A stretch of 33,445 nucleotides of DNA from Bacillota bacterium (GTDB lineage: Bacteria; Bacillota; Clostridia; Lachnospirales; Lachnospiraceae), in NCBI GenBank assembly GCA_023460575.1, contig JAEWPQ010000078.1:1-33445 (forward strand), written 5' to 3'. The position numbers were made by a program, and so were the translations under genes. Of this stretch, positions 1 to 8,080 are shown one piece after another (positions within the stretch are counted from its first letter, which is position 1; every line of letters begins with the position of its first letter). Below the pieces are notes generated by a model that saw only the letters and a program-made list of their open reading frames with translations, did not search any database and was not told where the DNA came from.

Positions 1-56
1 ACACGAGTCAAAGTAGGTCAATAATAGACTTAAATAAATTGACGGAGTGTGAGAAT

Positions 57-404
57 GTGATAATCAGACGTGGAGACATTTATTATGCCGATCTAAGACC
101 GGTAGTAGGCTCTGAACAGGGCGGGATCCGCCCGGTTCTTATTATACAGAACGACATCGGTAATAAGCACAGTCCCACTGTGATCTGTGCAGCTATTACC
201 TCAAGAATGAATAAGGCAAAGCTGCCTACCCATGTGGAACTGGATACAAAAAAGTGCGATATGATCAAAGATTCTGTCATACTTTTGGAACAGCTGCGGA
301 CCATTGACAAGCAGAGGCTGAAAGAGAAGATCTGTCATATTGATGAGAAACTGCAGCAGGAAGTGGACTGTGCATTAAGAGTCAGCTTAGAACTGAATAC
401 ATAG
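57..404 (+). CDS. ndoA: MazF/EndoA-type mRNA interferase
   Basis: This is a small ribonuclease toxin of the MazF/PemK family, which cuts single-stranded mRNA at short sequences and is normally held inactive by an antitoxin. The conserved opening (RRGDIYYADL, then GSEQGG.RPVLIIQND) and the late motif DSVILLEQLRTIDKQRL match Bacillus EndoA closely, and the 115-residue length is typical. I chose the GTG at 57 because GGAG at 44-47 sits nine bases upstream and the family begins with M-I-[IV]-[KR]-RGD; the TTG at 39 would add six residues without a ribosome site. In Firmicutes the antitoxin or alanine racemase gene usually lies directly upstream, but only 56 bases are visible here, so the partner cannot be confirmed. 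The family call is firm; the cleavage site is unknown. Confidence 0.93.
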   Translation: MIIRRGDIYYADLRPVVGSEQGGIRPVLIIQNDIGNKHSPTVICAAITSRMNKAKLPTHVELDTKKCDMIKDSVILLEQLRTIDKQRLKEKICHIDEKLQQEVDCALRVSLELNT

Positions 405-411
405 TTCACCA

Positions 412-440
412 TTGACGGAATGCTGATAAAATGGTATATT
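412..440 (+). promoter_or_regulatory. Sigma-A promoter of the CNNM/CorC gene
   Basis: TTGACG at 412-417 and TATATT at 435-440 are separated by exactly 17 bases, with an extended TGG before the -10. It lies just after the mazF stop and 60 bases before the next start, so the transporter has its own promoter. Confidence 0.7.
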
Positions 441-499
441 CTTAAATAGTTGTGAGAAAAAATACGAAAGAAAATGAACAAAAGGAGTAGATTTTTCAG

Positions 500-1903
500 A
501 TGGACGATGGCAATCCGCTTATACGCGTGATTATTTTTATTGCTTTTATCGTATTGGATGCAATTTTTTATGGATTTGGTGCAGCAATTCAGAATGTGAA
601 TACGACAGAACTGGAGCATCAGATGGAAGAAGGCAGCGAGAAGGCGGCAAAGCTGCTGCACATTGTTAACAGACCGACCAGATTTGTAAACACCATTCAG
701 ATAACAACCAACTTAATAGGAATGGTGACAGGAGCGTTTGTATTAGGGCAGTTTGGAATTACGCTGGAGGCGATATTACGGAAGGGGAACGACGATCCCA
801 ACCGGTGGATATCCCTTTTCAGTCTTTTTCTTGTAGGCGCCTTATTAATTATTCTGCTTATCAGCTTCGGAATCATTATTCCAAAGCGCTGTGCAGCTGA
901 GAACCCTGAGAAGTGGGGATACCGGATGCTTCCTGCAGTGACCTTTATTATGATCCCACTGATACCATTTGCGTGGGTTGCCAACTTAATCGCATTCATA
1001 GTTCTTAAGATTATGGGCATTGATATGGCAGCAGACAGTGAGAACGTGACCGAAGAAGATATTATGTCAATGGTAAACGAGGGGCATGAACAGGGTGTTT
1101 TAGAAGCCAGGGAAGCGGAGATGATCACCAACATCTTTGAGCTTAACGACAAGGAAGCAGCAGATATCATGACTCACAGAAAGAATCTGGTTTCCTTAGA
1201 CGGAGAGATTACTCTGAAAGAAGCTGTAAAATATATACTGACAGAGGGATATAATTCCAGGTATCCGGTCTATAAAAAAGATGTGGATGATATCATTGGG
1301 ATTCTTCACATGAAGGATGCGCTGATTGCAGCTGAGATAGAAGACAATGGCAGCCGGCAGCTCTGGGAGATCGATGGACTTTTAAGAGAGGCTCATTTTA
1401 TCCCCGAGACAAGGAATCTTGATACGCTGTTTAAAGAGATGCAGTCCAGAAAGATCCACATGGTAATTGTGGTTGATGAATATGGTCAGACCTCAGGTAT
1501 TGTAACGATGGAAGATATTCTGGAAGAGATCGTAGGCAATATTCTTGACGAGTATGATATGGATGAGGAATTTATTGTGCCATCCGATGACGGATCTTAC
1601 GTTATGAATGGCATGACTACGCTGGAAGATGTGGAACGGGCATTAGATATTGAACTTGATGAGGAGGATTATGACTCCTATGATACAATAAATGGTCTGC
1701 TGATTTCCAGGCTGGACCGGATTCCCCAGGAAGGGGAGGAATCGGAAGTTTCCATCATGGGTTACCGTTTTAAGATCCTTCAGGTGGAAAATAAGATGAT
1801 CCAGACTGTACGTGTCTGGAAAGAAGATCCCGATGTCTCTTCTGAAGAAGAAAAAGGGATCAGAAAGATGGAATCCGAAATCAGAGACTCTGAAAAAGAA
1901 TGA
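500..1903 (+). CDS. CNNM/CorC-family (HlyC/CorC) divalent cation transporter
   Basis: A 467-residue membrane protein of the CNNM/CorC type, a family linked to magnesium or cobalt export. The N-terminal DUF21/CNNM domain (about residues 1-190) has four hydrophobic stretches, near 8-30, 65-90, 110-135 and 150-175. A pair of CBS domains follows (about 205-335, containing DIMTHRKNLVSLDG and VVVDEYGQTSGIVTMEDILEEIVG). The C-terminal CorC_HlyC domain (about 350-440) includes the SYDTINGLL segment. AGGAG at 483-487 supports the ATG at 500. The gene is monocistronic from its own promoter. The older label 'hemolysin' is historical. The transported ion cannot be read from the sequence. Confidence 0.92.
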   Translation: MDDGNPLIRVIIFIAFIVLDAIFYGFGAAIQNVNTTELEHQMEEGSEKAAKLLHIVNRPTRFVNTIQITTNLIGMVTGAFVLGQFGITLEAILRKGNDDPNRWISLFSLFLVGALLIILLISFGIIIPKRCAAENPEKWGYRMLPAVTFIMIPLIPFAWVANLIAFIVLKIMGIDMAADSENVTEEDIMSMVNEGHEQGVLEAREAEMITNIFELNDKEAADIMTHRKNLVSLDGEITLKEAVKYILTEGYNSRYPVYKKDVDDIIGILHMKDALIAAEIEDNGSRQLWEIDGLLREAHFIPETRNLDTLFKEMQSRKIHMVIVVDEYGQTSGIVTMEDILEEIVGNILDEYDMDEEFIVPSDDGSYVMNGMTTLEDVERALDIELDEEDYDSYDTINGLLISRLDRIPQEGEESEVSIMGYRFKILQVENKMIQTVRVWKEDPDVSSEEEKGIRKMESEIRDSEKE

Positions 1904-1973
1904 TAAGCGCGCACAGCTGCCAAAACTTTCCGTTATAAGACAGGAGGGATTGGCGGCTGTGTATTGTTTTTTC

Positions 1974-2002
1974 TTGCAAGATGAAAAAAATAGTGATAGA
2001 AT
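1974..2002 (+). promoter_or_regulatory. Sigma-A promoter of yebC
   Basis: TTGCAA at 1974-1979, a 17-base spacer and TAGAAT at 1997-2002, with TGA directly before the -10 making an extended element. It precedes the yebC start by about 65 bases. Confidence 0.7.
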
Positions 2003-2068
2003 AGAAAAGATGTTATTTTTTTGAATTAAAGAGGATGAAATAGAGAAAGAAAAGGAGTGTTGGAAACG

Positions 2069-2797
2069 ATGTCAGGACATTCAAAGTTCGCAAATATTAA
2101 GCACAAAAAAGAAAGAAACGATTCTGCGAAAGGTAAAGTATTTACTGTTATCGGAAGAGAGCTTGCAGTAGCAGTAAAAGAAGGCGGACCAGACCCTGCA
2201 AACAACAGTAGGCTCCGTGATGTAATAGCAAAAGCGAAGGCCAACAACATGCCCAATGACACCATTGACCGAGGCATTAAAAAAGCGGCGGGAGATGCAG
2301 GTTCTGTTAACTATGAGACAATTACATACGAAGGATACGGCCCGAATGGAGTGGCGATCATCGTAGATACTCTGACAGACAATAAAAACCGGACTGCTGC
2401 CAACGTAAAAAACGCATTTACAAAAGGCGGCGGAAATGTAGGTACTCCAGGCTGTGTATCCTTTATGTTTGATAAAAAGGGCCAGATTATTATAGATAAA
2501 GAAGACTGCGATATGGATGCAGATGAACTCATGATGATTGCTCTCGATGCAGGTGCAGAAGATTTTTCGGAGGAAGAGGACAGCTACGAAGTTCTCACGG
2601 CACCTGAGGAGTTCAGTGGAGTGCGTGAAGCATTGGAAGCAGCTAAAATCCCCATGATTCAGGCTGAAGTCACGATGATTCCCCAGACCTGGGTGGAACT
2701 GACTGATGAAGATTCCTTAAAGAAGATGAACCGGATTCTGGATCTTTTAGATGCGGAAGACGATGTTCAGGCGACTTATCATAACTGGGATGAATAA
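2069..2797 (+). CDS. yebC: YebC/PmpR-family protein
   Basis: The first residues (MSGHSKFANIKHKKERNDSA) are the YebC hallmark, and the 242-residue length is normal. Family members were first described as transcriptional regulators; some are now known to act on ribosomes and relieve stalling at proline-rich sequences. The conserved lysine-rich N-terminal helices, the middle YEGYGPNGVAIIVDTLTDN block and the C-terminal QTWVELTDED block are all present. I start at the ATG at 2069 because AAGGAG at 2052-2057 precedes it by 11 bases; a GTG at 2057 falls inside that ribosome site. The gene has its own promoter and ends at a strong terminator. Nothing unusual is seen. Confidence 0.95.
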   Translation: MSGHSKFANIKHKKERNDSAKGKVFTVIGRELAVAVKEGGPDPANNSRLRDVIAKAKANNMPNDTIDRGIKKAAGDAGSVNYETITYEGYGPNGVAIIVDTLTDNKNRTAANVKNAFTKGGGNVGTPGCVSFMFDKKGQIIIDKEDCDMDADELMMIALDAGAEDFSEEEDSYEVLTAPEEFSGVREALEAAKIPMIQAEVTMIPQTWVELTDEDSLKKMNRILDLLDAEDDVQATYHNWDE

Positions 2798-2802
2798 AAA
2801 AG

Positions 2803-2837
2803 AGGGCTTGCGCCGGAAATCGGAGCAGGCCCTTTTA
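2803..2837 (+). terminator. Intrinsic terminator after yebC
   Basis: Nine-base arms 2803-2811 and 2825-2833 (AGGGCTTGC with GCAGGCCCT, one G-U pair) are followed by TTTT. It separates yebC from the convergent minus-strand gene ending at 2857. Confidence 0.8.
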
Positions 2838-2856
2838 TCATGGAAAATCAGAAAAT

Positions 2857-3636
2857 TCAGACGATCTCAGTTAAATTCCTGACTGATTCCTGGATATCCG
2901 CCACCAGCTGGTGGATGCGTTCATAAACTTCCCCGGAGCTTTTGGAGATTTCTCCGAATTCTCTTGCCACGACAGCGAATCCAACTCCTGCTTCGCCGGC
3001 TCTTGCTGCTTCGATGGAAGCGTTTATAGACAGAATATTCTCCATGGAGGCAACCTTTTGTAAGTCATGGGTTTTTGCTGTTACTTCATTTAAAGAGTTT
3101 TTGATGCTGTCAATCTCTGAATCCAGTACGTTGTCTCTTTTTCCTGAGATTGCCTGTATGTATTCTAAATTAACCAGTTGATTAACAATGCTGCCAAGCA
3201 TCTGTGCCGCCGCCTTGATGGTAGTTTCCGGGCGTACGGGCACTTTTCTTAGTGCATTGATATATTCCTCTTCATTGATTCCCAGTTCTCTGGCAATAGA
3301 ACGGAATTTTTCTTCATCCGGCTGTGCAGGCAAAACCTGTCCGCCGATAATTGCCCCAACCTTTTCTCCTTTAATGATAATGTCAGAGGAAAAATCCATA
3401 AGTCCTGCATGGCAGAAATAAGTTCCTCTTCCTTCTTTGTCACACGTTTCACATCGTTTTAACCCTTCTTCGCTGTTTCGTGTGTATTTCATGCAAAAAT
3501 CAGTGAAATTGCTGCCTTTTGTAATGTAATTACCCTCTGAATCCACCGCGATTGCTGCTAACCCTGTCGCTTCTGAAAACTGGTCCTGAATTGACTGCAA
3601 TGCGTTCAAATCAACGAACTTTCTGATATTGATCAT
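2857..3636 (-). CDS. Soluble PocR-domain sensor with a chemoreceptor signalling tip
   Basis: A 259-residue cytosolic protein. Residues about 7-165 form a PocR-type ligand-binding domain, with C48, C62, C65 and C75 arranged as the domain's usual cysteine cluster and the GEKVGAIIGGQVLP motif. Residues about 170-259 form only the tip of a methyl-accepting chemotaxis domain (SINASIEAARAGEAGVGFAVVAREF, given here as residues 203-227). There is no transmembrane segment and no HAMP domain, and the coiled-coil arms are very short. The ATG at 3636 is preferred because GAGAGGGG lies ten bases upstream; the ATG at 3645 is one base from that run. The hairpin-tip residues that contact CheA/CheW are largely kept, so it could feed the chemotaxis array or act as a stand-alone sensor. 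The ligand is unknown. Confidence 0.85.
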   Translation of the reverse strand: MINIRKFVDLNALQSIQDQFSEATGLAAIAVDSEGNYITKGSNFTDFCMKYTRNSEEGLKRCETCDKEGRGTYFCHAGLMDFSSDIIIKGEKVGAIIGGQVLPAQPDEEKFRSIARELGINEEEYINALRKVPVRPETTIKAAAQMLGSIVNQLVNLEYIQAISGKRDNVLDSEIDSIKNSLNEVTAKTHDLQKVASMENILSINASIEAARAGEAGVGFAVVAREFGEISKSSGEVYERIHQLVADIQESVRNLTEIV

Positions 3637-3684
3637 CTGGTGCATGCCCCTCTCTTGTATTTGCGGTACCGTTTTATCATTCTT

Positions 3685-3713
3685 ATTATATAATAATGGT
3701 AAGATAAATACAA
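3685..3713 (-). promoter_or_regulatory. Sigma-A promoter of the PocR-MCP gene
   Basis: Reading the minus strand, TTGTAT (3713-3708), a 17-base spacer and a perfect TATAAT (3690-3685). The predicted transcript starts about 42 bases before the ATG at 3636. It is a housekeeping promoter, unlike the sigma-28-like one before the chemoreceptor at 15320. Confidence 0.7.
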
Positions 3714-3748
3714 GCAAGGAAGTAAGCAGCCATATCTGCGAAAATCCA

Positions 3749-3777
3749 TTGAAGCTTATGGATTATTGTGCTACAAT
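3749..3777 (+). promoter_or_regulatory. Sigma-A promoter of the GNAT gene at 3810
   Basis: TTGAAG at 3749-3754, 17 bases, TACAAT at 3772-3777 with an extended TGC. It is divergent from the promoter at 3685-3713. Confidence 0.7.
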
Positions 3778-3809
3778 CACCGTGAAAAAGATAAAAAAGA
3801 GGCAGGATT

Positions 3810-4445
3810 ATGGAAAGTGACCGATTGTACCGGGTAGAAAAAAAGGATATTGAGAAATTGAAGCAGCTGCTGACGGAATGTTTTAAGGAAGATCCGCTTT
3901 ATTGCAATCTGATCCCGGATACGGATACAAGAAAACGTCTTCTCCCGGAACTGTTTGAATGTGATATGGAAGAATTTTTTGAGACCTGTGAGATATATGC
4001 AGACAGTCCGGATATTAACGGAATTATGGTTGTGGATGATGAATCTGAGGTCTATGATCCGGTTCACTATTATCTGGCTGAAGCAGCAGCGACCTTGAAA
4101 ACAGATGGTTATTTAATACGGGAAGACAAAACCTTAAAGACGTTCTGGAATTTTTTTCATGGCCGGGATTATTTAAACTCCAGATGGACCGACCAGCTTC
4201 ATCAGGAAGAACGGCTTCATATTATTTATCTGGCAGTAAGGCCCAGTATGCAGCATCATGGAATTTCTGCCTGCCTGCTGAAAGAAGCCATAGAATTTGC
4301 AGACAGAAATCACCTGATGATATCACTGGAAACTCATAAACACAGTAATGTAAGCTTTTACGAGCATTTTGGTTTCCGGCTTTTCGGTGTGGTGGAAAAG
4401 CATTTTCATCTAAAACAGTACTGCATGATAAGAGAGATGCGCTAG
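3810..4445 (+). CDS. GNAT-family N-acetyltransferase
   Basis: A 211-residue protein whose C-terminal half carries the acetyl-CoA-binding GNAT core: the strand IIYLAVRPSMQHHGISACLL (a variant of the V.P..R..G.G..L motif A, about residues 138-157), then an amphipathic helix, then SLETHKHSNVSFYEHFGF, the motif B region with the usual N...FYE..GF ending. The HHGIS in place of the common R/Q-G-x-G is a relaxed motif A. The substrate is not evident. The start is supported by GGCAGG just upstream and a promoter at 3749-3777. It converges on a second GNAT gene with only three bases between the stop codons. Confidence 0.85.
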   Translation: MESDRLYRVEKKDIEKLKQLLTECFKEDPLYCNLIPDTDTRKRLLPELFECDMEEFFETCEIYADSPDINGIMVVDDESEVYDPVHYYLAEAAATLKTDGYLIREDKTLKTFWNFFHGRDYLNSRWTDQLHQEERLHIIYLAVRPSMQHHGISACLLKEAIEFADRNHLMISLETHKHSNVSFYEHFGFRLFGVVEKHFHLKQYCMIREMR

Positions 4446-4448
4446 AGA

Positions 4449-5213
4449 TCAGTACAAATAGTAGGACAGGCTCTCCCGGATGTGAAAACCGGCTTTTTTA
4501 TACAGGGACACAGCTGCAGGATTCTCATCGGAAACCTGTAAATAGATGATATCTTTTCTTTGATCACCGGTAAGGGAAATATAGGTCCTTAAGAATAAAT
4601 TAAGGCAGGCAGTACCAAGGCCCTGCCCGCGCAGGTGTTTGGAAATTTCAAATCCGAATAAATAAGTACTGTTTTCCTGGATGTCAAGACTGCATTTCCC
4701 CACTAAGGCGTTATCCTTTAAAAACTCATAGCAGAGGAAACCGTCGGAGTTTCTTAAGGAGGTAATGGTTAAACCGCAGCCATCTACAATTTCTTTAAAA
4801 AAAATGGATTTTTCTGACTCTGGTATGGAAAGTTCCATAAAATGTTCTTTATAGCAAAAAGAAGCTTCCATGGCCTTTAAGGCTTTTAACCCATCCAGGC
4901 AGTTTTCATAAACAGGAAAGAGAAAATCGCAGTCCGGATAATCATTTACCAGTTCTTTTAGCAGTGAAGTAAAATGTCCTTTCTGCCGTTCGCCGGGAAG
5001 GGTGCATCCATAGCATTCCATGGTGTCAGAATCAGTAAAAAATGTAATAAGAGCGGATAAGAGGCGTTCATTTTCATATAATAAACAGCAGATGCAGTCC
5101 TCTTCTAAGGGTAAAGTGAGAGAAATATGATCATATTGATTGCAGGCTTCCTGTAATAGAAAGAGGTCTTTTGACTGGCGGGCATCTGGGCTGGCTGTTC
5201 GGATTAGATTCAT
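4449..5213 (-). CDS. GNAT-family N-acetyltransferase, probably with two GNAT-like halves
   Basis: A 254-residue protein. The C-terminal half (about 150-254) is a clear GNAT domain with FEISKHLRGQGLGTACLNLF (R-G-Q-G-L-G motif A) and LQVSDENPAAVSLYKKAGF (motif B). The N-terminal half has a weaker GNAT-like pattern (the CTLPGERQKGHFTSLLKELV stretch resembles a decayed motif A), so it is probably a tandem GNAT in which one half is inactive or structural. I start at the ATG at 5213 because AGGAG lies seven bases upstream; longer readings lack a ribosome site. The substrate is unknown. Confidence 0.83.
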   Translation of the reverse strand: MNLIRTASPDARQSKDLFLLQEACNQYDHISLTLPLEEDCICCLLYENERLLSALITFFTDSDTMECYGCTLPGERQKGHFTSLLKELVNDYPDCDFLFPVYENCLDGLKALKAMEASFCYKEHFMELSIPESEKSIFFKEIVDGCGLTITSLRNSDGFLCYEFLKDNALVGKCSLDIQENSTYLFGFEISKHLRGQGLGTACLNLFLRTYISLTGDQRKDIIYLQVSDENPAAVSLYKKAGFHIRESLSYYLY

Positions 5214-5240
5214 GGCTTTACTCCTGATTTGTTTTCGTAT

Positions 5241-5270
5241 AGTATAATACAATAAAACAGTAAAATTCAA
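5241..5270 (-). promoter_or_regulatory. Sigma-A promoter of the minus-strand GNAT gene
   Basis: On the minus strand TTGAAT (5270-5265), an 18-base spacer and TATACT (5246-5241). It is divergent from the pepF promoter 24 bases away. Confidence 0.6.
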
Positions 5271-5293
5271 TCAAATATTTTCCATATTGCTGA

Positions 5294-5322
5294 TTGTTTC
5301 TTTCAAATATGGGTGATAGAAT
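5294..5322 (+). promoter_or_regulatory. Sigma-A promoter of pepF
   Basis: TTGTTT at 5294-5299, a 17-base spacer and TAGAAT at 5317-5322 with an extended TGA. The predicted start of transcription lies near 5329, so the TTG at 5294 cannot be the translation start. Confidence 0.68.
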
Positions 5323-5353
5323 AAACACATGTAAAGCAGTTGGAGGGATCACA

Positions 5354-7138
5354 TTGAAAAAGAGAGAAGAAATACCGGTTTGCGACACCTGGAATCTGGC
5401 GGACATACTGCCGTCTGAGGAGGCCTGGGAGGATTTATTCCGTGAAACAGAACGCTCGCTTTCAGGTTATAAAACATTTGAAGGACATCTGGCCGAATCC
5501 GGCAAGATGCTTTTTTCCTGTCTCAAATTTGATGAGGAGATATCATTAAAGATCGAGACGTTATTCGTGTATGGCAGGCAGAAATCCGACGAAGACACCG
5601 GAAACGCCAGATATCAGGGACTGTCATCAAGAGCGAGGGCACTGTCTTATCAGGCTGCAGGATTGTCAGCCTATATTATTCCGGAGATTTTAACCATACC
5701 GGAAGATCTTTTAAAGGAATACAGGGATAAGGTTCCGGAACTGAAACGCTATGACCGGACTTTTGAAATCATATTAAAAAAGAAGGCACATACGCTGCCG
5801 GCATCTATGGAAGCGCTGCTTGCCAACTCCATGGAAGCAACTTCAGGCTCATCAGAAATTTTTAATATGTTTAATAATGCAGATGTCAAATTCCCAGAGA
5901 TTAAAGATGAAAACGGAAATCTTATAAAAATAACTCACGGCAATTATGTTGCTCTTATGGAAAAGCAGGACAGGGAAGTCCGCAAAGCCGCATTTTATGG
6001 ACTTTATGGGGTTTATAAGCAATTTGGAAATACTCTGGCGGCCACATTTTCTTCCAATGTAAAACAGGCAGCATTTTATGCAAAAACAAGGAATTATTCC
6101 TCAGCCAGAGCACATTCCCTGGCAGAGAACGAAGTTTTTGAAGAGGTTTATGATAATCTCATTCAGGCTGTTCATGACGGACTTCCATATCTTCATGAGT
6201 ATGTATCATTGAGAAAGAAAGCGCTGGAAGCGGAAACGCTTCATATGTATGATCTTTATGTGCCCATGGTTTCCAGAAAAGAACGGAAAATATCCTTTGA
6301 AGAGGCCAAAGCCATGGTTCTTGATGGGTTAAAGCCTTTGGGAGACCAGTACCTGTCTCTTTTAAAGGAAGGGTTTGAGAACCGCTGGATCGATGTGTAT
6401 GAGAATGAAGGGAAGCGCAGCGGCGCCTACTCCTGGGGAGTTTACGGAGTACATCCTTATGTCCTTTTGAATTTTAACGGAACTCTTGACAGTGTTTTTA
6501 CTCTGGCTCATGAGATGGGGCATGCGCTTCACAGCTGGTTTTCTGACAAGAACCAGACCTATGTAGATGCAGGATATAAAATTTTTGTTGCAGAAGTAGC
6601 CAGTACCTGCAATGAGGCTCTCTTAATCAGACATCTTCTTGAGATTACAGAGGATAAGAAGGAACGGGCTTACCTTCTCAATCACTTTATGGATAGTTTC
6701 CGCGGCACTCTGTATCGTCAGGCGATGTTTGCGGAATTTGAAGACAAGACCCACCGTCTCGCAGCAGAGGGAGAGGCTTTAACATCCGAAAGGCTATGCG
6801 GACTGTATCATCAGCTGAATGCTGATTATTTTGGACCGGAGATGGTTGTCGATCCTGAAATTGATTACGAGTGGTCCAGGATTCCGCATTTCTATACACC
6901 GTTTTACGTTTACCAGTATGCCACCGGATTTTCGGCAGCGGTGGCCATCAGCACCAGGATTTTAACGGGGGACGAAAAAGCGGTTAAGGGGTATTATGAA
7001 TTTTTGAGCGGAGGAAGTTCCATGCCTCCTATTGAACTATTAAAGCTGTGCGGTGTTGATATGTCCACAGCAGAGCCGGTTAAAGACGCTCTTTTGGTAT
7101 TTTCAGGTCTTTTGGAAGAAATGAAAAAGCTTATTTAA
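5354..7138 (+). CDS. pepF: Oligoendopeptidase F (M3 family)
   Basis: A 594-residue cytosolic zinc metallopeptidase that cuts short peptides, typically of 7 to 17 residues. The zinc motif HEMGH is at about residues 386-390 (TLAHEMGHALHSWFS), and the downstream glutamate lies in FVAEVASTCNE. The N-terminal PepF domain and the C-terminal YQYATGFSAAVAIS block are typical. The start is a TTG at 5354 (reading LKKREEIPV): GGAGGG lies seven bases upstream, and the resulting length matches the usual ~600 residues. A nitroreductase gene follows after 33 bases and may be cotranscribed. The family call is very sure. Confidence 0.95.
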   Translation: MKKREEIPVCDTWNLADILPSEEAWEDLFRETERSLSGYKTFEGHLAESGKMLFSCLKFDEEISLKIETLFVYGRQKSDEDTGNARYQGLSSRARALSYQAAGLSAYIIPEILTIPEDLLKEYRDKVPELKRYDRTFEIILKKKAHTLPASMEALLANSMEATSGSSEIFNMFNNADVKFPEIKDENGNLIKITHGNYVALMEKQDREVRKAAFYGLYGVYKQFGNTLAATFSSNVKQAAFYAKTRNYSSARAHSLAENEVFEEVYDNLIQAVHDGLPYLHEYVSLRKKALEAETLHMYDLYVPMVSRKERKISFEEAKAMVLDGLKPLGDQYLSLLKEGFENRWIDVYENEGKRSGAYSWGVYGVHPYVLLNFNGTLDSVFTLAHEMGHALHSWFSDKNQTYVDAGYKIFVAEVASTCNEALLIRHLLEITEDKKERAYLLNHFMDSFRGTLYRQAMFAEFEDKTHRLAAEGEALTSERLCGLYHQLNADYFGPEMVVDPEIDYEWSRIPHFYTPFYVYQYATGFSAAVAISTRILTGDEKAVKGYYEFLSGGSSMPPIELLKLCGVDMSTAEPVKDALLVFSGLLEEMKKLI

Positions 7139-7171
7139 AACTGATTCCGGATAGAGGAGAGGGGAGCAGGT

Positions 7172-7945
7172 ATGAATCTGTATCAGATGATATTTAAGAG
7201 GAGATCCATTAAAAAGTATAAGAAAGAACCGGTTCCAGAGCAGTTGAAAAGGGATATTCTTTATTTTGGGGATTGCGTTTCAAGGTTGTACGGCGACATT
7301 AAAGTAAAGATGGAAATATGTGACAGTATGGAAGAGGATCTTTCACCAAAGGGGTTATGGAAGGTGGAGGCCCCCTATTATCTGGTACTATATTCTGAGG
7401 AGAAAGAGGGATATCTTGTCAATGCCGGATACATTATTGAGCCGGTTTTATTATATATGACAGGAAAGGGTCTGGGAACATGCTACCTTGCCAGTGTTAA
7501 GACTGTTAAACCGGCTCCTGCAGGACTTAAACAGGTAATTGCCATTGCCTTCGGATATCCCAAAACATTGCTTTATCGTGATCCTGCAACAGCCAGACGT
7601 CTTCCCTTAAAGGAATTGTGTGTGTTTAAGGAGGAAGCGGGAGAGTCAGTGAAGAATATTCTAAAGGCGGTACGGCTTGCTCCGTCTGTTATGAACACCC
7701 AGCCATGGCGGTTCATTGTCTATCATGACAAAATATATGTTTTTTCCTGCAGAGAATTTCTGCCTTCACCTTATCTGCTTACTCTGCGTGAGATCAGTGT
7801 GGGAATTATGCTGTCCCATCTGGCCATTGCAGCGGAAGAGATGTGGATCAATGTCAGTCTGGAAACGGATAAAGCGATGGAAAAGAAGTCATACAAAAGC
7901 GGTGCGTACGTTGCCACTGCATATTTAAAGGAATATAAATTATGA
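7172..7945 (+). CDS. Nitroreductase-family flavoprotein (TM1586-like)
   Basis: A 257-residue FMN-dependent oxidoreductase of the 'putative TM nitroreductase' group. The start MNLYQMIFKRRSIKKYKKEPV is the usual nitroreductase opening with the FMN-phosphate-binding arginines. The second half has RLAPSVMNTQPWRF, the family's AP(S)xxNxQPW motif. The two halves look like the internally duplicated TM1586 arrangement. The physiological substrate is unknown. GGAG about eight bases upstream supports the ATG at 7172. It probably shares the pepF transcript and ends at a strong terminator. Confidence 0.85.
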   Translation: MNLYQMIFKRRSIKKYKKEPVPEQLKRDILYFGDCVSRLYGDIKVKMEICDSMEEDLSPKGLWKVEAPYYLVLYSEEKEGYLVNAGYIIEPVLLYMTGKGLGTCYLASVKTVKPAPAGLKQVIAIAFGYPKTLLYRDPATARRLPLKELCVFKEEAGESVKNILKAVRLAPSVMNTQPWRFIVYHDKIYVFSCREFLPSPYLLTLREISVGIMLSHLAIAAEEMWINVSLETDKAMEKKSYKSGAYVATAYLKEYKL

Positions 7946-7965
7946 GAAAGCTTCATGACAGAACC

Positions 7966-8002
7966 AAAGAGAAGATATGTTATATAAAATCTTCTCTTTT
8001 TT
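7966..8002 (+). terminator. Intrinsic terminator after the nitroreductase gene
   Basis: Perfect nine-base arms AGAGAAGAT (7968-7976) and ATCTTCTCT (7989-7997), followed by TTTTT. It ends the pepF-nitroreductase transcript. Confidence 0.85.
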
Positions 8003-8013
8003 CGCATTATGAC

Positions 8014-8042
8014 TTTATTCAAATGGCAGAAGATGATAGAAT
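8014..8042 (+). promoter_or_regulatory. Sigma-A promoter of the YkgJ-like gene
   Basis: A weak -35 TTTATT (8014-8019), 17 bases, then TAGAAT (8037-8042) with an extended TGA. The extended -10 probably makes up for the poor -35. Confidence 0.55.
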
Positions 8043-8080
8043 GACACTGTTTGGTTACTATGGAGAAGTGAGGAAGATTC

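Noticed and set aside
1..56. The end of an antitoxin or alanine racemase gene before mazF
   Set aside because: The 56 bases are too few to identify; one frame stops at 22-24 but its few residues are not diagnostic.
39..404. A longer mazF starting at the TTG at 39
   Set aside because: No ribosome site precedes it and the six extra residues do not match the family; GGAG at 44-47 serves the GTG at 57.
4465..4497. Terminator between the two convergent GNAT genes
   Set aside because: Only a four-base CCGG/CCGG stem precedes the T-run, and it lies inside the minus-strand gene.
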